In this document: piece by piece, positions 7,621 through 17,505 of the stretch
How positions within the stretch are numbered: the first letter of the stretch is position 1
How the letters are laid out: every line of letters begins with the position of its first letter
Source of the DNA: Rhizobiales bacterium 65-79
GTDB lineage: Bacteria > Pseudomonadota > Alphaproteobacteria > Rhizobiales > Rhizobiaceae
Assembly (NCBI GenBank): GCA_001896885.1
Contig: MKRJ01000046.1
Span: 141,788 to 205,787 of the forward strand
DNA: 64,000 nucleotides
Direction of reading: 5' to 3'
Position numbers and translations under genes: made by a program
The notes under the pieces: model-generated
Told to the model about the DNA's origin: nothing
The model's database searches: none
Seen by the model: the letters and a program-made list of their open reading frames with translations, nothing else

Positions 7621-9030
7621 ATGAGCGCACCGCGCACCCTCTACGACAAGATTTTCGACGACCATGTGGTCGACCGCCAGGACGACGGCACCTACCTGCT
7701 CTACATCGACCGCCATCTCGTGCACGAAGTGACCAGCCCGCAGGCCTTCGAAGGGCTGAGGATGGGCGGCCGCAAGGTGCGCCATCCCGAAAAGACGCTG
7801 GCCGTCGTCGACCATAACGTCTCCACCTCGCCCGACCGCAGGAACGGCATCAAGAACGAGGAGAGCCGCATCCAGGTCGAGGCGCTGGCAAAGAACGCCA
7901 GGGATTTCGGCATCGAGTACTTCAACGAGGTCGACCGCCGCCAGGGCATCGTCCACATCATCGGCCCCGAGCAGGGCTTTACCCTGCCCGGCATGACGAT
8001 CGTCTGCGGCGACAGCCACACCTCCACGCACGGCGCCTTCGGTGCGCTGGCGCATGGCATCGGCACGTCGGAGGTCGAGCATGTGCTCGCCACGCAGACG
8101 CTGATCCAGAAGAAGGCGAAGAACATGCTCGTCCAGGTGGACGGCCAGCTTCCGCCCGGCGTCACCGCTAAGGACATCATCCTCTCCATCATCGGCGAGA
8201 TCGGCACCGCCGGCGGCACCGGCTACGTCATTGAATATGCCGGCGAGGCGATCCGCTCGCTTTCGATGGAAGGCCGCATGACGGTCTGCAACATGAGTAT
8301 CGAGGGCGGGGCCCGGGCGGGCCTGATCGCGCCCGACGAGACGACCTTCGCCTATGTCAAGGACAAGCCGCGCGCGCCGAAGGGCGCGGCCTGGGATCAG
8401 GCGCTTGCCTACTGGAAGACGCTTCGTTCGGACGAGGGCGCGCATTTCGACCGCGTGGTGAAGCTCGACGCGGCGAACCTTCCGCCGGTCGTGACCTGGG
8501 GCTCCTCGCCCGAGGATGTGGCCTCGGTCACCGGCATCGTGCCGGACCCGGATACGATCCACGACGAGAACAAGCGCGCCTCGAAGAAGCGCGCGCTCGA
8601 ATATATGGGGCTGTCGGCCGGTACGAAGATCACCGACATCGCGCTTGACCGCGTCTTTATCGGCTCCTGCACCAACGGCCGCATCGAGGATCTGCGGGCG
8701 GTGGCGAAGGTGGTCGAAGGCCGGAAGGTTTCCGACCGCGTCAACGCCATGATCGTGCCGGGTTCCGGCATCGTGAAGGAGCAGGCGGAAGCCGAAGGCC
8801 TCGACAAGATATTCGTCGCCGCCGGCTTCGACTGGCGCGAGCCGGGCTGCTCCATGTGCCTCGCCATGAACGAGGATCGGCTGCGGCCGGAGGAGCGCTG
8901 CGCCTCGACCTCCAACCGCAATTTCGAGGGCAGGCAGGGCTATCGCGGCCGCACGCACCTCGTCTCGCCGGCAATGGCGGCGGCGGCGGCGATCGCCGGG
9001 CATTTCGTCGATATCAGGGAGTGGCTGTAG
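7621..9030 (+). CDS. leuC: 3-isopropylmalate dehydratase large subunit
   Basis: The 469-residue product is full length for LeuC. It carries the aconitase-family motifs [27 protein letters not shown] and the [11 protein letters not shown] segment, whose cysteines ligate the 4Fe-4S cluster. With LeuD it isomerises 2- to 3-isopropylmalate in leucine biosynthesis. leuD is not adjacent, which is normal for rhizobia where leuC and leuD are separate. The gene is followed by a REP-like repeat. Confidence 0.97.
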   Translation: MSAPRTLYDKIFDDHVVDRQDDGTYLLYIDRHLVHEVTSPQAFEGLRMGGRKVRHPEKTLAVVDHNVSTSPDRRNGIKNEESRIQVEALAKNARDFGIEYFNEVDRRQGIVHIIGPEQGFTLPGMTIVCGDSHTSTHGAFGALAHGIGTSEVEHVLATQTLIQKKAKNMLVQVDGQLPPGVTAKDIILSIIGEIGTAGGTGYVIEYAGEAIRSLSMEGRMTVCNMSIEGGARAGLIAPDETTFAYVKDKPRAPKGAAWDQALAYWKTLRSDEGAHFDRVVKLDAANLPPVVTWGSSPEDVASVTGIVPDPDTIHDENKRASKKRALEYMGLSAGTKITDIALDRVFIGSCTNGRIEDLRAVAKVVEGRKVSDRVNAMIVPGSGIVKEQAEAEGLDKIFVAAGFDWREPGCSMCLAMNEDRLRPEERCASTSNRNFEGRQGYRGRTHLVSPAMAAAAAIAGHFVDIREWL

Positions 9031-9057
9031 GACTAGCCGTCATCTGGCCAAGCGGGC

Positions 9058-9212
9058 AAGGCGACCCCCTCACCCGGCTCGCGTTGCTCGCCACCCTCTC
9101 CCCGGTGGGGAGAGGAAGCGCCGGCTGCGCCGCCTCTGCCCTTCTCCCCGACGGGGAGAAGGTGGCCGCGAAGCGGCCGGATGAGGGGGCCTGCAACTAC
9201 CGTCTCGTATTT
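9058..9212. repeat. REP-like intergenic palindrome (BIME-type pair)
   Basis: Two head-to-head units lie between leuC and the convergent ABC-F gene. The left unit has CCCCCTCACCCGGCTCGCG, then CTCTCCCCGGTGGGGAGAG. The right unit has CTTCTCCCCGACGGGGAGAA, then GCGAAGCGGCCGGATGAGGG. Each contains a CTCCCC/GGGGAG hairpin. Relatives occur at 22165, 25250, 28664, 37464 and 52618 in this window. Confidence 0.85.
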
Positions 9213-9220
9213 GCAGTTCC

Positions 9221-11035
9221 TCACCCCTCCACTTCCTCCCTCAGCATCTCGAGTTCCAGCCACTCGTCCTCCATGGCGGCGAGTTCGGCGCGCACCCTGT
9301 CGAGCGCCTGCGTGGCATCGGCAAAGGCCTTCGGGTCGCGGCGGTAGAGGCCCGGATCGGCGAGCCGCTCTTCGATGATGCCGATATTCGCAACTGCCTC
9401 CTCCATTCGCTTCGGCAGCGTCTCCAGCGCGAATTTCTGCTTGTAGGATAGTTTCCTGGCCGGCTGTTTCGGCAGCGCTGCCCGCTCGACCGCCGCTCTC
9501 GGCTCGGCAGCCGGTCGCGCCATGCCCTTGCGGTCGTCGAGCTTCTTTCCGCCGCGCTGCGCCAACATGTCGGTGTAGCCGCCGGCATATTCGGTCCACG
9601 TGCCGTCGCCGTTCGGCGCGATGGTGCTCGTCACCGTCCGGTCGAGGAAATCGCGGTCGTGGCTGACGAGAATGACGGTACCCGCGAAGCCCGCGACCAG
9701 TTCCTGCAACAGGTCGAGCGTTTCCATGTCGAGGTCGTTGGTCGGCTCGTCCAGCACCAGCAGGTTAGACGGACGCGACAGCACGCGCGCCAGGATCAGC
9801 CTCGCCCTCTCGCCGCCGGAAAGCTCGCGCACCGGCGTGCGTGCCTGCTCGGGCTTGAACAGGAAATCCTTCATCCACGAGACGACATGGCGCTCCTCGC
9901 CATTGACGACGACCGTCTCGCCGCGCCCGTCGGTGAGGTAATGCCCCAGCGTCTCCTGCGGATCGACGGCCTCGCGCTTCTGGTCGAGCGCGGCGATCTC
10001 CAGATTGACGCCGAGCCGCACCGTGCCGGAATCGGGCGCAAACACGCCGGTCAGCATCTTGAGCAGCGTCGTCTTGCCGGCGCCGTTCGCCCCGACGAGG
10101 CCGATGCGGTCGCCCCGGTTGATGCGGGTCGAAAAATCCTGGACGATCGCCCGCTCCCCGTAGGACTTCGCGATGGATTTGGCCTCGATGACGAGCTTGC
10201 CGGATTCGCCGGCGTCGCTCGCCGCCATGTTGGCCAAGCCCTCGGCGCGGCGATGCGTGCGGAATTCCTGCCGCATCTGCTGCAATTCGCCGAGCCGGCG
10301 CATGTTGCGCTTGCGCCGCGCGGTCACCCCGTAGCGCAGCCAATGCTCCTCGCGCACGATCTGGCGGCCGAGCTTGTGCTGCTCGCGTTCTTCTTCCTCC
10401 AGCACCTGGTCGCGCCACGTCTCGAAATGGGCGAACCCCTTGTCGAGCCGCATGGTGCGGCCACGGTCGAGCCATACCGTGGCACGGCTGACGCGTTCGA
10501 GGAAACGGCGGTCGTGCGAGATCAGCACGATAGCGGAGGGCGAGCGGGCAAGTTCCTCCTCCAGCCATTCGATGGTGGAGAGATCGAGGTGGTTGGTCGG
10601 CTCGTCGAGGAGCAGAATATCTGGCCGGGGCGCCAGCACACGCGCAAGCGAGGCACGCCTGGCCTCGCCGCCGGAAAGGCTTGACGGATGCTCCTCGCCG
10701 GTGAGTCCCAGATGATCGAGCAGGTAGCTGACGCGGTGCGGGTCGTCGGCGGGGCCGAGGCCGGCCTCGACATAGGCATGCACCGTATCGAACCCTTCCA
10801 TGTCCGGCGTCTGCGGCAGGTAGCGGACCGTCGCCGTCGGCTGGCGGAACACCTCGCCATCCTGCGGCTCGATCATGCCGGCGGCGATCTTCAGCAAGGT
10901 CGACTTGCCCGACCCGTTGCGGCCGACGAGCGCGATCCGGTCGCCCGGCATGGCCGAAAGCGATGCGCCGTCGAGAAGCGGCGTGCCGCCGAAGGTCAGC
11001 CGGATAGCGTCGAGATGGATAAGCGGAGGAGCCAT
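9221..11035 (-). CDS. ABC-F family ATPase (Uup-like)
   Basis: The 604-residue product has two ABC domains without membrane segments. The first has Walker A GRNGSGKST near residue 37, signature SLSGGEARR and LLLDEPTNHLD. The second has GANGAGKTT near 320, ELSGGERARL and LVLDEPTNDLD. A linker of about 80 residues joins them, and a C-terminal coiled coil (residues about 530-604) fits the Uup subgroup, which acts on DNA/ribosomes. ATG at 11035 is the family start (MAPPLIHLDAIRLTFG). It is followed on the same strand by no partner; thiN lies 43 bp upstream on the same strand. Confidence 0.93.
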   Translation of the reverse strand: MAPPLIHLDAIRLTFGGTPLLDGASLSAMPGDRIALVGRNGSGKSTLLKIAAGMIEPQDGEVFRQPTATVRYLPQTPDMEGFDTVHAYVEAGLGPADDPHRVSYLLDHLGLTGEEHPSSLSGGEARRASLARVLAPRPDILLLDEPTNHLDLSTIEWLEEELARSPSAIVLISHDRRFLERVSRATVWLDRGRTMRLDKGFAHFETWRDQVLEEEEREQHKLGRQIVREEHWLRYGVTARRKRNMRRLGELQQMRQEFRTHRRAEGLANMAASDAGESGKLVIEAKSIAKSYGERAIVQDFSTRINRGDRIGLVGANGAGKTTLLKMLTGVFAPDSGTVRLGVNLEIAALDQKREAVDPQETLGHYLTDGRGETVVVNGEERHVVSWMKDFLFKPEQARTPVRELSGGERARLILARVLSRPSNLLVLDEPTNDLDMETLDLLQELVAGFAGTVILVSHDRDFLDRTVTSTIAPNGDGTWTEYAGGYTDMLAQRGGKKLDDRKGMARPAAEPRAAVERAALPKQPARKLSYKQKFALETLPKRMEEAVANIGIIEERLADPGLYRRDPKAFADATQALDRVRAELAAMEDEWLELEMLREEVEG

Positions 11036-11078
11036 GGATCGTGTCTTGGGAAACGGGAAAACGGTACGGGACAAGCCG

Positions 11079-11714
11079 TCATGTGGCTGCAAGCGTGGCG
11101 ACAAGCAAGGCGCGCCCCTCCCGAAGCCGCACGACAAGCTCGCTTTTGACGACATTGGAGATCGTCAGGGAGGAGCCGAACGGCACGACGACATCGTCGA
11201 GCGGCCATTTCGCGCCCTCCACGGTCAGCCCGCGAAGCTCGGAGAAGCCGAGGATGCTGAACGTCGTCCCCGGCGCATAGTCGTATTCCCTGCCTCCGTG
11301 CGCCACCACGCTGCCTTCCTGCGTGCCGCTGGTCAGAAGCGCCGGCACGCCGCGTTCGGCAAGCTGGATCGCGAGCGCCAGATGCAGGAAGGCATGGTCC
11401 GTCCGCGGGCCACCGAAGGCACCGGCCAACACCAGCGACGTGGCGCCGCGCTTGAGCGCCTCGTGGATGGCGATCTCGCCATCCGTGTTGTCCTTGTCGG
11501 AGGAATAGACGACGCGCTCCATGTCCTCATAGGCGTCAAGCCATTCAGGCTCGGCAGAATCGAAATCGCCCACCCACAATTCCGGCGCGATCTTCAACGG
11601 AGCGGCGTGAAGCAGGCCAGAATCGGCCGCGACGACGCGGGTGCCGGCGATCTGCGCCCTGAGGCGGGGCGTCACGATCAGATCGCCGCCAAGCAGGAGG
11701 GTGAAACGGCTCAT
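11079..11714 (-). CDS. Thiamine pyrophosphokinase
   Basis: The 211-residue product has the TPK N-terminal domain (LLLGGDLIVTPRL, AADSGLLHA, ELWVGDFDSAE) with the catalytic DKDNTDGEIAI motif, followed by the C-terminal beta-sandwich thiamine-binding domain (GTTFSILGFSELRGLTVEGAKWPL, then SNVV). It makes thiamine diphosphate from thiamine and ATP. ATG at 11714 is the likely start; an ATG 12 bases upstream (MGAAMSRF) is possible. Confidence 0.9.
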   Translation of the reverse strand: MSRFTLLLGGDLIVTPRLRAQIAGTRVVAADSGLLHAAPLKIAPELWVGDFDSAEPEWLDAYEDMERVVYSSDKDNTDGEIAIHEALKRGATSLVLAGAFGGPRTDHAFLHLALAIQLAERGVPALLTSGTQEGSVVAHGGREYDYAPGTTFSILGFSELRGLTVEGAKWPLDDVVVPFGSSLTISNVVKSELVVRLREGRALLVATLAAT

Positions 11715-11968
11715 GGCGGCGCCCATATCATGTGCTTCGATGGACAGGAAGCGTGGCCTGGAAGGGAGGCAAGCATGAAATTGATGTCGCCTGCGGCTCG
11801 ATCCTCCGGGAAATGACGCGTTTGCCCGCAAGCCGTCATAATTCCCACGCAAATGCCCGTTCTGGCGCCAAGTGGCTTTGCCTTGGCCGAAACGGCGCGT
11901 AACAGTGTCACCTGATTCCGGCAGACGCCGGTCGATCTTCTTGGAAGGAAGCCGTTCTGCTTAGCCGC

Positions 11969-13468
11969 ATGACCAGAACAGTGGCCGCGGGACCGAAAAG
12001 CGGGAGCCCGTGCAGGGGGGGATGGATCGCCCTCGCGCTGGCGCTGGTGCTCTCCGCCTGCCAGAGCCTCGGCGGCGGCATGTACGACGATGCTCTGAAG
12101 CCGTCTTCGGATCCGGTCACGGCGGCCAATGTCACGCGCGACAACCGGCTGGTGCAGCTCGCCCGCGCCCAGCATCCGCGCATCCTGCATACCTATGGCG
12201 GCGAATATTCGAATCCGAAGCTGGAGCGGATGGTCGCCAAGATCGTCGGCAAGCTGACGCTCGTCTCGGACAATCCGAGCCAGATCTACCGCATCACGAT
12301 CCTCGATTCGCCGAGCATCAATGCCTTCGCCTTGCCCGGCGGCTACCTCTACATCACGCGCGGCTTGCTCGCGCTCGCCAATGACTCAGCGGAACTCGCC
12401 GCCGTGATCGCCCACGAGATGGGCCACGTCACTGCCAATCACGGCCTTGAACGGCAGCAGCTCGAGGCGGAGGAGGCGCTGACCTCGCATGTCGTCGCCG
12501 ACCTCCTGAGCAACGACCAGGAGGCCAAGACGGCGCTCATTCGCGGCAAGCTCAAGCTGGCGCAATTCTCGCGCAACCAGGAACTGGCCGCTGACGCGAT
12601 CGGCATCAACTCGATCGGCAAGGCCGGGTTCGACCCCTACGCTGCGGCGCGCTTCCTGCGCGCCATGCAGACCTATTCCGACTTCCGCAGCGTTTCCGGA
12701 GCCAACGACACCAGCCTCGACTTCCTGGCGACCCATCCGAGCACGCCGCAGCGCGTTGCGTTGGCCGTCGAGAAGGCGAAGGTCTTCGGGCCGCCGGGAA
12801 CCGGAGAGCGCGACCGCGACGCCTATCTGAAGGGCATCGACGGCATGCTCTACGGCGACAAGCCCGACGAAGGCTATGTCCGCGGCAACACCTTCATGCA
12901 CCCGAAGCTCGGCATCATGTTCACGGTGCCGCAGGGCTTCGTCATCGACAATTCGGCCCAGGCGGTCACTGCGGCGGGGCCGGGCGATGTCGCGGTGCGG
13001 TTCGACGGCGTATCGGTCAGCAGGCGGACCCGGCTCGACGACTACGTCCGCAGCGGCTGGGTGACGGGCCTCGACCCGTCCTCCGTCCGCACCACGACCA
13101 TCAACGGCAATGAAGCCGTGGTGGCGCGGGCGACCTCCGAGGGATGGCAGTTCGACGTGACAGTGATCCGCGCAGACGGCCAGGTCTATCGGCTGCTGAC
13201 GGCGGCGCCGCTCGCCAGCCACGATCTCGAAAACGTGGCGCGCTCGGTTTCCGGCAGCTTCCGCCTGCTGACGCCTGCCGAAAAGACTTCGCTGAAGCCT
13301 CTGAAGGTAAGGATCGTCACGGTGACGGCAGGCCAGAACATCGCCAGCGTCGCCGCCATGATGCACGGCGTGGACAAGGCGCTCGATCTGTTCCGCGTGC
13401 TGAACGGGCTTGGGCCGGGCGCCGACGTGTCGGTCGGCGACAAGGTCAAGATCGTCACCGACGAATAG
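11969..13468 (+). CDS. M48-family metalloprotease, lipoprotein with LysM-like tail
   Basis: The 499-residue product begins with a lipoprotein signal peptide whose lipobox LVLSAC puts the lipidated Cys at residue 31. The M48 catalytic motif HEMGH is at residues 150-154, with the third zinc ligand Glu in the NQELAADAIG segment near 207. Residues about 450-499 (VTVTAGQNIASVAAMMHG... VGDKVKIVTDE) resemble a degenerate LysM. It is a BepA/LoiP-type periplasmic quality-control protease by architecture. It is convergent with the hydroxybutyrate dehydrogenase gene, whose stop is 4 bp away. Confidence 0.9.
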   Translation: MTRTVAAGPKSGSPCRGGWIALALALVLSACQSLGGGMYDDALKPSSDPVTAANVTRDNRLVQLARAQHPRILHTYGGEYSNPKLERMVAKIVGKLTLVSDNPSQIYRITILDSPSINAFALPGGYLYITRGLLALANDSAELAAVIAHEMGHVTANHGLERQQLEAEEALTSHVVADLLSNDQEAKTALIRGKLKLAQFSRNQELAADAIGINSIGKAGFDPYAAARFLRAMQTYSDFRSVSGANDTSLDFLATHPSTPQRVALAVEKAKVFGPPGTGERDRDAYLKGIDGMLYGDKPDEGYVRGNTFMHPKLGIMFTVPQGFVIDNSAQAVTAAGPGDVAVRFDGVSVSRRTRLDDYVRSGWVTGLDPSSVRTTTINGNEAVVARATSEGWQFDVTVIRADGQVYRLLTAAPLASHDLENVARSVSGSFRLLTPAEKTSLKPLKVRIVTVTAGQNIASVAAMMHGVDKALDLFRVLNGLGPGADVSVGDKVKIVTDE

Positions 13469-13472
13469 AGAA

Positions 13473-14258
13473 CTATGACGCCGTCCAGCCGCCGTCGACG
13501 GAAATCGTGGTGCCGGTGACCTGGGCCGCCGCGTCCGAGCAGAGATAGAGCACCGCGCCCGCGATCTGCTCGACAGTCGCGAACTGCTTCGACGGCTGCT
13601 TCTCCAGGATGATGTCGCGCACCACCGTCTCGCGATCCATGCCCGGGTGCTCTTTCATGCGGTCCTTGATCTGGATTTCCACCAGCGGCGTATGGACGAA
13701 GCCCGGGCAGACCGCGTTTGAGGTGACGCCGCTGCCCGCCAGTTCGAGCGCCACCGTCTTGGTGAAGCCGACGACGCCGTGCTTGGCCGCGACATAGGCG
13801 CTCTTGTTGGGCGAGGCGCGCAACCCGTGCGCCGAGGCGATATTGACGATGCGTCCCCAGCCGGCCTTCCGCATCATCGGCACCGCCGCCGCGGTCGTGT
13901 GGAAAGCCGAGGAAAGGTTGATCGCGATGATCGCGTCCCATTTCTCGATCGGGAAGCTCTCCACCGGCGAGACATGCTGGATGCCGGCATTGTTGACGAG
14001 GATGTCGACCGAGCCGAACCGTTTCGCCGCCTGCGCGACCAGGTCCCGGCATTCGGCTGGCTTCGACATGTCCGCCTTGATGTAGACGCAGTCGACCGAG
14101 TGCTTCTTCGCAAGGTCCGCGGCCAGGGCATGGTCGGCCTCGCCGTCGGTAAAGGAGTTGAGCACCACGTTGCATCCGTTGGCGGCCAGCGCCTCGGCGG
14201 TCGCCAGCCCGATGCCGGAATTCGAACCCGTGACGATGGCGGTCTTCCTCGAATTCAT
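13473..14258 (-). CDS. bdhA: 3-hydroxybutyrate dehydrogenase
   Basis: The 261-residue short-chain dehydrogenase has the cofactor motif TGSNSGIG, NNAG, the catalytic SAYVAAKHG (Tyr-x3-Lys) and the C-terminal GTTISVDGGW. Conserved blocks such as GIQHVSPVESFP, SAHGLRASPNKSAY and EKQPSKQFATVEQIA are typical of D-3-hydroxybutyrate dehydrogenase, which oxidises the PHB monomer to acetoacetate. That agrees with phaR/phaA/phaB further right in the window. ATG at 14258 is preceded by GGAAGGA; a start 33 bases upstream is in frame but lacks this. Confidence 0.93.
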   Translation of the reverse strand: MNSRKTAIVTGSNSGIGLATAEALAANGCNVVLNSFTDGEADHALAADLAKKHSVDCVYIKADMSKPAECRDLVAQAAKRFGSVDILVNNAGIQHVSPVESFPIEKWDAIIAINLSSAFHTTAAAVPMMRKAGWGRIVNIASAHGLRASPNKSAYVAAKHGVVGFTKTVALELAGSGVTSNAVCPGFVHTPLVEIQIKDRMKEHPGMDRETVVRDIILEKQPSKQFATVEQIAGAVLYLCSDAAAQVTGTTISVDGGWTAS

Positions 14259-14414
14259 GGCGTGGTCCTTCCGTGACATCGACTTTTGCATTGCAGCAAC
14301 GACGGAATAGGCCCGCCGTCACGGCGCCGTCAACATCGCGGCGGACCCGCCGAGGAACGGCTTGATTGTGCAAGGCGCCATGTGCGCCTTGCATCTAACA
14401 GGTCTACCGCCTTC

Positions 14415-15043
14415 TCAAGTTGTGGCCGACCGCTCGTGAAACAACGCCTTTCCTGCATTCAGGAAACAAGCCTTGTCGAACAGTGAGAGATCGGCAGAAT
14501 TTGGCAGTCGCACGTCGTCAAAATCGGGGAATGGCTTCGTCAACGGATCGTAGCGGCGATCGATCTGCGCGATAAGAACGATAATCGCGCCGCTAAATTT
14601 CGCGAAACTTCGCAACCTTAGTATCTGCTCCATTAGTTGGGGTTTGCGGCGGTCCTGATCGAGCGCTTGCATATAATCAATGACCGCTAGTACGCCCCTT
14701 GGTGACTGGGCGAGGTTGCCTGCCACGTAGTCGGCCGAGATTGCCTCTGAGGTGTCGAAGCTGAATGCATCACCGAGTTCTGCCCCGCTTGTGCCGATCT
14801 CGCTCAAAACGTTTTGCCTTGGCCGGGGCGGCCGCCCAGCAAGGCGAGATCGCTCGGCCACAGCCTCGCGAAGAATGCCCGGGCGAGGCTGCTTTCGGCC
14901 GCTCTCACGGAAAGCAGGCTCCAGCTTCGCCACCCTTCGCTAGCTGCGACACAGTCGAGTGCTGCGGCCAGTGGGATACCGGCATGCCTAGAGAGTAACT
15001 TCGCCCTCCGCTTGAGAACGGGTATCGACGCAGAAAGTGTCAT
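14415..15043 (-). pseudogene. Frameshifted and internally deleted DnaB-like (RecA-fold) ATPase
   Basis: Two overlapping reading frames make up one broken gene. The 5' part starts at ATG 15043 behind GGAGG (MTLSASIPVLKRRAKLL) and ends in a Walker A motif, LALLGGRPGQGKTF, at a stop codon at 14804-14806. A second frame then continues from NVLSEIGTSGAELGDAFSFDTSEAIS through a Walker B-like GVLAVIDYMQALDQ, IIVLIAQIDRRYD and DLSLFDKACFLNAGK to 14415. From memory, intact relatives in Rhizobiales carry about 40 residues between Walker A and the FxFDTSDAISADY block that are missing here. A frameshift near 14810 plus an internal deletion explain this. The lower GC fits relaxed selection. Confidence 0.75.
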
Positions 15044-15324
15044 CTTAAGACCTCCTGTCACGATCGCGAATAGCAATCCCTCCTTATGCGTCGCGGTCGA
15101 ACAATCGGTTGCCGAAGATTGGCGCCCTGCACGATAGATGCTTCCCAATCGGAGGGAGGAGGCGCGGGCCACGCCTTCCATAAAAATTATCCTGATTCGC
15201 GAATTACCGAAATAGGAAGCATCATTCGGCAACCTTCCGCCGTGATGTCATGTTCCATACCCGCGATTGTGCTAGAAGGTTGCAGCGACTAGATAGCCCG
15301 CACGACGGAAAAGATTTTCGGCCC

Positions 15325-16581
15325 ATGGAACAGATTCTCCTCGACAGGCAACTCCCACGCAGGCGGACGGTCGCTGTCGATGTCGGCGGTGTCCGGGTCG
15401 GCGGGGACGCGCCGGTCGTCGTCCAGTCGATGACCAACACCGACACGGCGGACGTCGATTCCACCGTCGCGCAGGTGGCGGCGCTTAACCGCGCCGGCTC
15501 GGAACTCGTGCGTATCACCGTCGACCGGCCGGAGAGCGCCGACGCCGTGCCGCGCATCCGCGACCGGCTGGCGAGGCTCGGCATAAACGTGCCGCTGATC
15601 GGCGACTTCCACTATATCGGCCACAAGCTTCTCGCCGACTATCCCGCCTGCGCCGAGGCGCTCGCCAAATACCGCATCAACCCGGGCAATGTCGGCTTCA
15701 GGGAAAAGCGTGACCGCCAGTTCGGCGCCATCGTCGAGACGGCCATCCGCTACCGAAAGCCGGTGAGGATAGGCGTCAACTGGGGTTCGCTCGACCAGGA
15801 ACTCCTGACCCGGTTGATGGACGAGAACCAGAAGAAGGGTTCGCCGCTGACGGCGCAGGAGGTGACGCGCGAGGCGATCGTGCAATCCGCGCTGCTTTCG
15901 GCCGAGCTTGCCGAGGAGATCGGGCTTCCCCGCGACCGGATCATCCTTTCGGCAAAGGTCAGCCAGGTGCAGGACCTGATCGCGGTCTATGCCGAGCTCG
16001 CCCGCCGCTCGGACCATGCGCTGCATCTCGGCCTTACCGAGGCCGGCATGGGCTCGAAGGGCATCGTCGCTTCCTCGGCGGCGATGGGCATTCTCCTGCA
16101 GCAGGGGATCGGCGACACGATCCGCATCTCGCTGACGCCGGAGCCCGGCGGCGACCGCACCCGCGAGGTGCAGGTGGCGCAGGAACTCCTTCAGACGATG
16201 GGGTTCCGCCAGTTCGTTCCGGTCGTAGCGGCCTGCCCCGGCTGCGGCCGCACCACCTCGACCATTTTCCAGGAACTGGCGAAGAAGATCGAGGAAGACC
16301 TGCGCGTCAACATGCCTCTCTGGCGCGAGCGCTATCCCGGCGTGGAGGATTTGAAGGTCGCCGTCATGGGCTGCATCGTCAACGGTCCGGGCGAATCCAA
16401 GCATGCCGATATCGGCATCTCGCTTCCGGGCACCGGCGAGACGCCGACCGCGCCCGTCTTCATCGACGGCCGCAAGGCGGCGACCTTGCGCGGCCCCGGC
16501 ATCGCCGAGGAATTCCAGAAGATGGTGGCCGACTATGTCGAACAGCGGTTCGGGCATGGGCGCACCGAGGCGGCGGAATAA
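15325..16581 (+). CDS. ispG: Flavodoxin/ferredoxin-dependent (E)-4-hydroxy-3-methylbut-2-enyl diphosphate synthase
   Basis: The 418-residue product has the IspG signature [14 protein letters not shown], the TIM-barrel stretch [25 protein letters not shown], and the 4Fe-4S ligands Cys304, Cys307 (ACPGCGRTT) and Cys350 (GCIVNGPGE). It makes HMBPP in the non-mevalonate isoprenoid pathway. ATG at 15325 is the conserved start. The next gene overlaps its 3' end by 26 bp, and a prenyl diphosphate synthase follows on the other strand. Confidence 0.97.
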   Translation: MEQILLDRQLPRRRTVAVDVGGVRVGGDAPVVVQSMTNTDTADVDSTVAQVAALNRAGSELVRITVDRPESADAVPRIRDRLARLGINVPLIGDFHYIGHKLLADYPACAEALAKYRINPGNVGFREKRDRQFGAIVETAIRYRKPVRIGVNWGSLDQELLTRLMDENQKKGSPLTAQEVTREAIVQSALLSAELAEEIGLPRDRIILSAKVSQVQDLIAVYAELARRSDHALHLGLTEAGMGSKGIVASSAAMGILLQQGIGDTIRISLTPEPGGDRTREVQVAQELLQTMGFRQFVPVVAACPGCGRTTSTIFQELAKKIEEDLRVNMPLWRERYPGVEDLKVAVMGCIVNGPGESKHADIGISLPGTGETPTAPVFIDGRKAATLRGPGIAEEFQKMVADYVEQRFGHGRTEAAE

Positions 16582-17434
16582 GTTCCTTCGCGCAATTGCC
16601 GCCGGCGCCGTCGCGCTGCCGGTCTTCGCAAGCGCGGCACAGGCGGGGCCCAATAAGGCGGACAAGGCCGAGAACGGCATCGATCGCATCTGCGCATTGA
16701 TCGCGACGCAGGCGGACGTGCATGAACTGCCCCGCGATTTCCTGGCGCGGCTGATCTGGAAGGAAAGCCGCTTCGACGCGAACGCCGTCAGTCCCGCCGG
16801 CGCCGAAGGCATCGCCCAGTTCATGCCCGGCACGGCGAAACTGCGCGGACTGGAGAATTCCTTCGATGCCGGACAGGCGATCCCGGCCTCGGCCGCCTAT
16901 CTCGCCGATCTCAGGCGCTCCTTCGGCAATCTCGGCCTCGCCGCGGCAGCCTATAATGCCGGCGAGAACCGCGTCTCGAACTGGCTCGCCTCGGGCGGTT
17001 TCCTGCCGATCGAGACGGAGGACTACGTGCTCGATATCCTGGGCGAGCCCGTCGACAATTTCACGGATCGGTCGCACCACGCGACGATCCGCCCGCTGGA
17101 ACCGAAGAAGGGCTTCGACCAGGCGTGCCGCGACCTGCCGGTGGTGTTGTCGCGGACCGTACCGATGTCCGCCATCAACCTGAAACCCTGGGGCATCCAG
17201 GTCGCCGGCAATTTCCGCCGCTCGGCGGCCATCGGTCATTGGCAGCGGGTACGCGACCGGTTCCCGAAACTCCTCGCGGGCTACGATCCCGTCGTCAGCC
17301 GCGTCCGCACCCCCATCGGCAGGCGCAGCATCTATGCCGTGCGCATCGGCGCGGACGACCGCAAGACGGCGGACAGGATCTGCTCGGAACTCCACAAGGC
17401 CGGGGGCGCCTGCGTGGTGCTGAGGAACCGGTAA
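16556..17434 (+). CDS. Lytic transglycosylase (SLT domain) with SPOR-like tail
   Basis: The 292-residue product has a signal peptide ([18 protein letters not shown], cut near residue 29). The SLT/goose-lysozyme-like domain follows, with catalytic Glu in [23 protein letters not shown] near residue 64 and the [16 protein letters not shown] motif near 138. The last 40 residues ([35 protein letters not shown]) look like a SPOR peptidoglycan-binding domain. It cleaves murein in the periplasm. The start lies inside the end of ispG in another frame, implying translational coupling. Confidence 0.9.
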   Translation: MGAPRRRNKFLRAIAAGAVALPVFASAAQAGPNKADKAENGIDRICALIATQADVHELPRDFLARLIWKESRFDANAVSPAGAEGIAQFMPGTAKLRGLENSFDAGQAIPASAAYLADLRRSFGNLGLAAAAYNAGENRVSNWLASGGFLPIETEDYVLDILGEPVDNFTDRSHHATIRPLEPKKGFDQACRDLPVVLSRTVPMSAINLKPWGIQVAGNFRRSAAIGHWQRVRDRFPKLLAGYDPVVSRVRTPIGRRSIYAVRIGADDRKTADRICSELHKAGGACVVLRNR

Positions 17435-17505
17435 TTTCGAAGCTCGAGACGGGCCGTCGCATCCGTTCCGGCGGGGCAGCATCGAAATTCAGGCCATATT
17501 CGAGA

